From NCBI GenBank assembly GCA_903939355.1, contig CAJAHC010000533.1, positions 1 to 8,319 of the forward strand: a DNA stretch of 8,319 nucleotides. The letters run 5' to 3'. The stretch is from an uncultured Methylococcaceae bacterium (GTDB lineage: Bacteria > Pseudomonadota > Gammaproteobacteria > Methylococcales > Methylomonadaceae). A program made the translations under genes and the position numbers. The stretch's first letter is position 1. Every line of letters starts with the position of its first letter. The notes under the pieces were generated by a model, which saw nothing but the letters and a program-made list of their open reading frames with translations, did not search any database and was not told the DNA's origin. This document shows, piece after piece, positions 6,447-8,319 of this stretch.

Positions 6447-7316
6447 ATGAACAAGGTTTTGCAAAAAAAAAGTAGCCCTAACATACAGCTTATTATTGTG
6501 ATTGGTATTGTTTTCGCTCTTTCTATGGCCATGAGTGGTTGTGCAACAACCAAAACTAGCGAACAACCTAATAGTGAAAATAAAGCTGATCCCTATGAAA
6601 ATTTCAATAGGAAAATGTTTACTTTTAATAGCAGTGTTGATGAACATGTTGCTAAACCCATTTCAGACTCCTACAAATCGGTTACCCCTCAAATTGTTCA
6701 AACTGGCGTTGCGAATTTTTTTAATAATCTTAAAAACATCAACGTTATTATTAATGATATTCTCCAAGCTAAGTTCTCCCAAAGTATGCATGATACAGGC
6801 CGCATAGCAATCAATACAACTCTGGGTGTTGGAGGTCTGATAGATGTTGCCAAACATGCTGGGCTTGAACAAAACGACGAAGATTTTGACCAAACCCTTG
6901 CTGTATGGGGAGTGCCACCAGGATCTTACCTCGTCCTGCCGTTTTTGGGACCATCTACCACCAGAGGCGTTCATGGTTCGATATTTGATGCGGCAACAAG
7001 CCCAACCACCTATACAATGATAGGCATACCCATAAATATGGTATCAGTGCTTAACACGCGTTCAAATGCGGACGGCTCATTAAAATTCATAAATGAAGCT
7101 GCATTAGACCCTTATTTATTTACACGCGAGTCTTTCATGCAATGGCGCAATAATCTAGCAACAGATGGAAAAGCTGAGGCATCCTATAATATTGATGACC
7201 TTGATATTGAGTCACTGGACAATGAAAAAAGTAGTAATCCAAAAGAAGAACCGTCTATTGTTAAGCAACAAAAGGAAGCTAATTATGTAATTAGCTTAGA
7301 GCCCGCTACTAAATAA
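6447..7316 (+). CDS. mlaA: MlaA (VacJ) family outer-membrane lipoprotein
   Basis: This 289-residue lipoprotein has a long hydrophobic signal (residues 13-29) ending in the lipobox MSGC with the lipidated Cys32; Ala at +2 predicts outer-membrane sorting. The MlaA signatures DPYENFNRKMFTFN (48-61), FFNNLKNINVIINDILQ (91-107), TLGVGGLIDVA (125-135) and LAVWGVPPGSYLVLPFLGPS (151-170) are all present. MlaA forms a ring-like channel in the outer membrane with porins, removes lipid from the outer leaflet and hands it to MlaC. It follows the MlaC/HpnM-like gene by 17 bases, so the two ends of the route are encoded together, behind hpnH. A charged, low-complexity tail (from about residue 245, rich in D, E, K, N) extends past the conserved core and may be disordered. 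The ATG at 6447 has no clear Shine-Dalgarno sequence, so coupling to the upstream gene is likely. Confidence 0.94.
   Translation: MNKVLQKKSSPNIQLIIVIGIVFALSMAMSGCATTKTSEQPNSENKADPYENFNRKMFTFNSSVDEHVAKPISDSYKSVTPQIVQTGVANFFNNLKNINVIINDILQAKFSQSMHDTGRIAINTTLGVGGLIDVAKHAGLEQNDEDFDQTLAVWGVPPGSYLVLPFLGPSTTRGVHGSIFDAATSPTTYTMIGIPINMVSVLNTRSNADGSLKFINEAALDPYLFTRESFMQWRNNLATDGKAEASYNIDDLDIESLDNEKSSNPKEEPSIVKQQKEANYVISLEPATK
7276..7297. repeat. Near-perfect 22-base palindrome in the 3' end of mlaA
   Basis: AAGCTAATTA (7276-7285) and TAATTAGCTT (7288-7297) are exact inverse complements separated only by TG. The site lies inside mlaA, about 20 bases before its stop. Read on the minus strand, the hairpin is followed by CCTTTTG, so it might help terminate transcription arriving from apt. 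The stem is AT-rich and the T-run short, so this is weak. Confidence 0.5.
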
Positions 7317-7446
7317 CTCCATAATGAGTGTGATCATCGCTTTTCTATCCATAAAAATTTCCAAGCTTTAGTCTGTCAAAATTTATTTTTAAATCTAAGA
7401 TCCACATCACGACATTTTGATCAATTTAAAATCGGCTATCTAATTC
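7317..7446. other. Convergent intergenic gap between mlaA and apt
   Basis: This 130-base AT-rich spacer lies between two converging genes. The only dyad noted is TCAAAAT (7377-7383) with ATTTTGA (7414-7420), which has a 30-base loop. I see no GC-rich hairpin with a T-run, so intrinsic termination here is not evident. Confidence 0.5.
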
Positions 7447-7962
7447 TTAATAATGCAGCACAGAATAAACTTCGTAGTTGCCTAATCTTTCTCTACCCTC
7501 AAGAAAATCGAGTTCTACAACAAAGGCACAAGCTTCTACTTTAGCACCCAACTTTTCAATCAATTCACAACTTGCCATAGCTGTACCACCCGTAGCTAAT
7601 AAATCGTCAATAACTAACACACGATCATTTGGACTAAAAGCATCGACATGAGCTTCTAATGTTGCCGAGCCATACTCAAGATCATAAGAAACACTTTGGA
7701 CATTGTAAGGCAGCTTACCTGGCTTTCTGAGGGGTATAAACGGAAGCCCAAGTTCCCATGCTACCAATGAGCCAAAAACAAAGCCACGCGCTTCCATTCC
7801 AGCCACTGCATTAATATTACGCCCTAAGAAAGGATGTATTAACTGATGCACGCTAAGCCTCAAAGTAGCAGGATCTGCTATCAAAGGGGTAATATCCTTA
7901 AAGATAATGCCAGGTTTGGGGAAATCAACTATGTCACGAATTTTATTTCTTAATCTATCCAT
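7447..7962 (-). CDS. apt: Adenine phosphoribosyltransferase
   Basis: This 171-residue cytosolic type I phosphoribosyltransferase converts adenine plus PRPP to AMP and pyrophosphate. It has the usual length and the Apt order of motifs: DFPKPGIIFKDITPL (13-27), the adenine-site segment AGMEARGFVFG (54-64), the flexible-loop segment RKPGKLPY (79-86) and the PRPP-binding loop VLVIDDLLATGGTA (115-128). The start ATG at 7962 fits the family N-terminus but has no obvious Shine-Dalgarno sequence. It lies 89 bases after dxs on the same strand and converges with mlaA. Apt is ordinary salvage metabolism, yet HpnG in the same window releases one adenine per hopanoid made, so the neighbourhood may be functional; that link is inference. 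Confidence 0.97.
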   Translation of the reverse strand: MDRLRNKIRDIVDFPKPGIIFKDITPLIADPATLRLSVHQLIHPFLGRNINAVAGMEARGFVFGSLVAWELGLPFIPLRKPGKLPYNVQSVSYDLEYGSATLEAHVDAFSPNDRVLVIDDLLATGGTAMASCELIEKLGAKVEACAFVVELDFLEGRERLGNYEVYSVLHY

Positions 7963-8051
7963 TATTTAATTTTACATGCACAAAATAACCAATTAGTAAT
8001 AAGTACAGATGAAAAATGATGAATCACTGCACATAAATTATGCACTCATTA

Positions 8052-8319
8052 TTAAGCACAGAATATTTCAATTTGAGCAGTAATACCCTGAATATCCAAT
8101 CCGCAAATAGCCAACAACTCTTCTCGTGTTCCTTGCTCAATAAAACTGTCCGGAAGACCTATATTTAAAACTGGCATGAGAATATGCTGCTTCTGTAGGA
8201 AATTATTGACGGCACTACCTGCTCCACCTGAAATGACATTTTCTTCGATGGTGACAAATATCTCGATACTTTTTGCAAGGTCAAGCAGTAATTGTTCGTC
8301 AAGTGGCTTGATAAAACGC
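8052..8319 (-). CDS. dxs: 1-deoxy-D-xylulose-5-phosphate synthase, C-terminal end (partial, runs off the right edge)
   Basis: The reverse strand encodes the last 88 residues of Dxs, ending at a TAA (8054-8052). The visible sequence begins [20 protein letters not shown] and continues with [20 protein letters not shown], then [20 protein letters not shown]. These are the conserved C-terminal-domain motifs of Dxs (R[FV]xKPLD, TxEEN, GGxGSAV, GxPDxFI..G). Dxs makes DXP from pyruvate and glyceraldehyde-3-phosphate, the first step of the MEP isoprenoid pathway, which ultimately supplies farnesyl diphosphate for squalene. The thiamine-diphosphate-binding N-terminal and central domains are outside the window. 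apt follows 89 bases downstream on the same strand, with no clear terminator between them. The transketolase-family C-terminal domain is shared with other enzymes, but the motif set is specific to Dxs. Confidence 0.95.
   Translation of the reverse strand, partial: RFIKPLDEQLLLDLAKSIEIFVTIEENVISGGAGSAVNNFLQKQHILMPVLNIGLPDSFIEQGTREELLAICGLDIQGITAQIEIFCA

Noticed and set aside
6258..6647. 129-codon minus-strand frame across the hpnM-like/mlaA junction
   Set aside because: It covers the conserved C-terminus of the MlaC-like protein and the MlaA signal peptide on the other strand; no family features.
6535..6974. Alternative frames inside mlaA (6535-6807 plus, 6663-6974 minus)
   Set aside because: Both overlap the conserved MlaA core.
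1..8319. TGATCA hexamers recurring through the window
   Set aside because: Only a few more than base composition would give by rough estimate; only the paired sites at 4575-4596 have informative position.

Overview
The window is a bacterial hopanoid (bacteriohopanepolyol, BHP) locus. By eye the DNA is AT-rich, around 40% G+C or lower (not computed). The gene set fits a Gram-negative proteobacterium: outer-membrane MlaA lipoprotein, periplasmic MlaC/HpnM-type protein, Dxs, and HpnO/HpnG/HpnH. A single-enzyme squalene synthase, HpnO (amino-BHPs) and low G+C together suggest a gammaproteobacterium such as a low-GC methanotroph (Methylococcales, for example Methyloprofundus or mussel symbionts). 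That placement is an inference from gene content, not a phylogenetic result.

Layout. Positions 1-4151 hold a minus-strand unit read right to left: squalene synthase (4151-3051), squalene-hopene cyclase shc (3039-1066), hpnG (1069-329) and the N-terminus of an hpnO-type aminotransferase (228 to the window edge). The first three genes are tightly packed: 11 bases separate the first two and the next pair overlaps by 4 bases. Positions 4152-4625 are a 474-base divergent control region with a plausible minus-strand promoter and several inverted repeats. Positions 4626-7316 hold a plus-strand unit: hpnH, an hpnM/mlaC-like gene and mlaA (vacJ). Positions 7317-7446 are a convergent gap. From 7447 to the right edge there are two minus-strand genes: apt and the C-terminus of dxs.

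How the genes fit together. Dxs starts the MEP pathway that feeds farnesyl diphosphate. Squalene synthase joins two farnesyl diphosphates to squalene and Shc cyclises it to diploptene/hopene. HpnH adds the 5'-deoxyadenosyl group of SAM to give adenosylhopane, and HpnG removes adenine. HpnO later installs the terminal amino group of aminobacteriohopanepolyols. Apt could recycle the adenine released by HpnG to AMP. The MlaC-like and MlaA proteins are the periplasmic and outer-membrane parts of a lipid-trafficking route, so they may distribute hopanoids or phospholipids between the membranes.

No mobile element, CRISPR array, rRNA or tRNA was seen. The less ordinary signals are the structured region upstream of hpnH, a 10-bp-arm palindrome in the 3' end of mlaA, and the apt/hpnG metabolic link.
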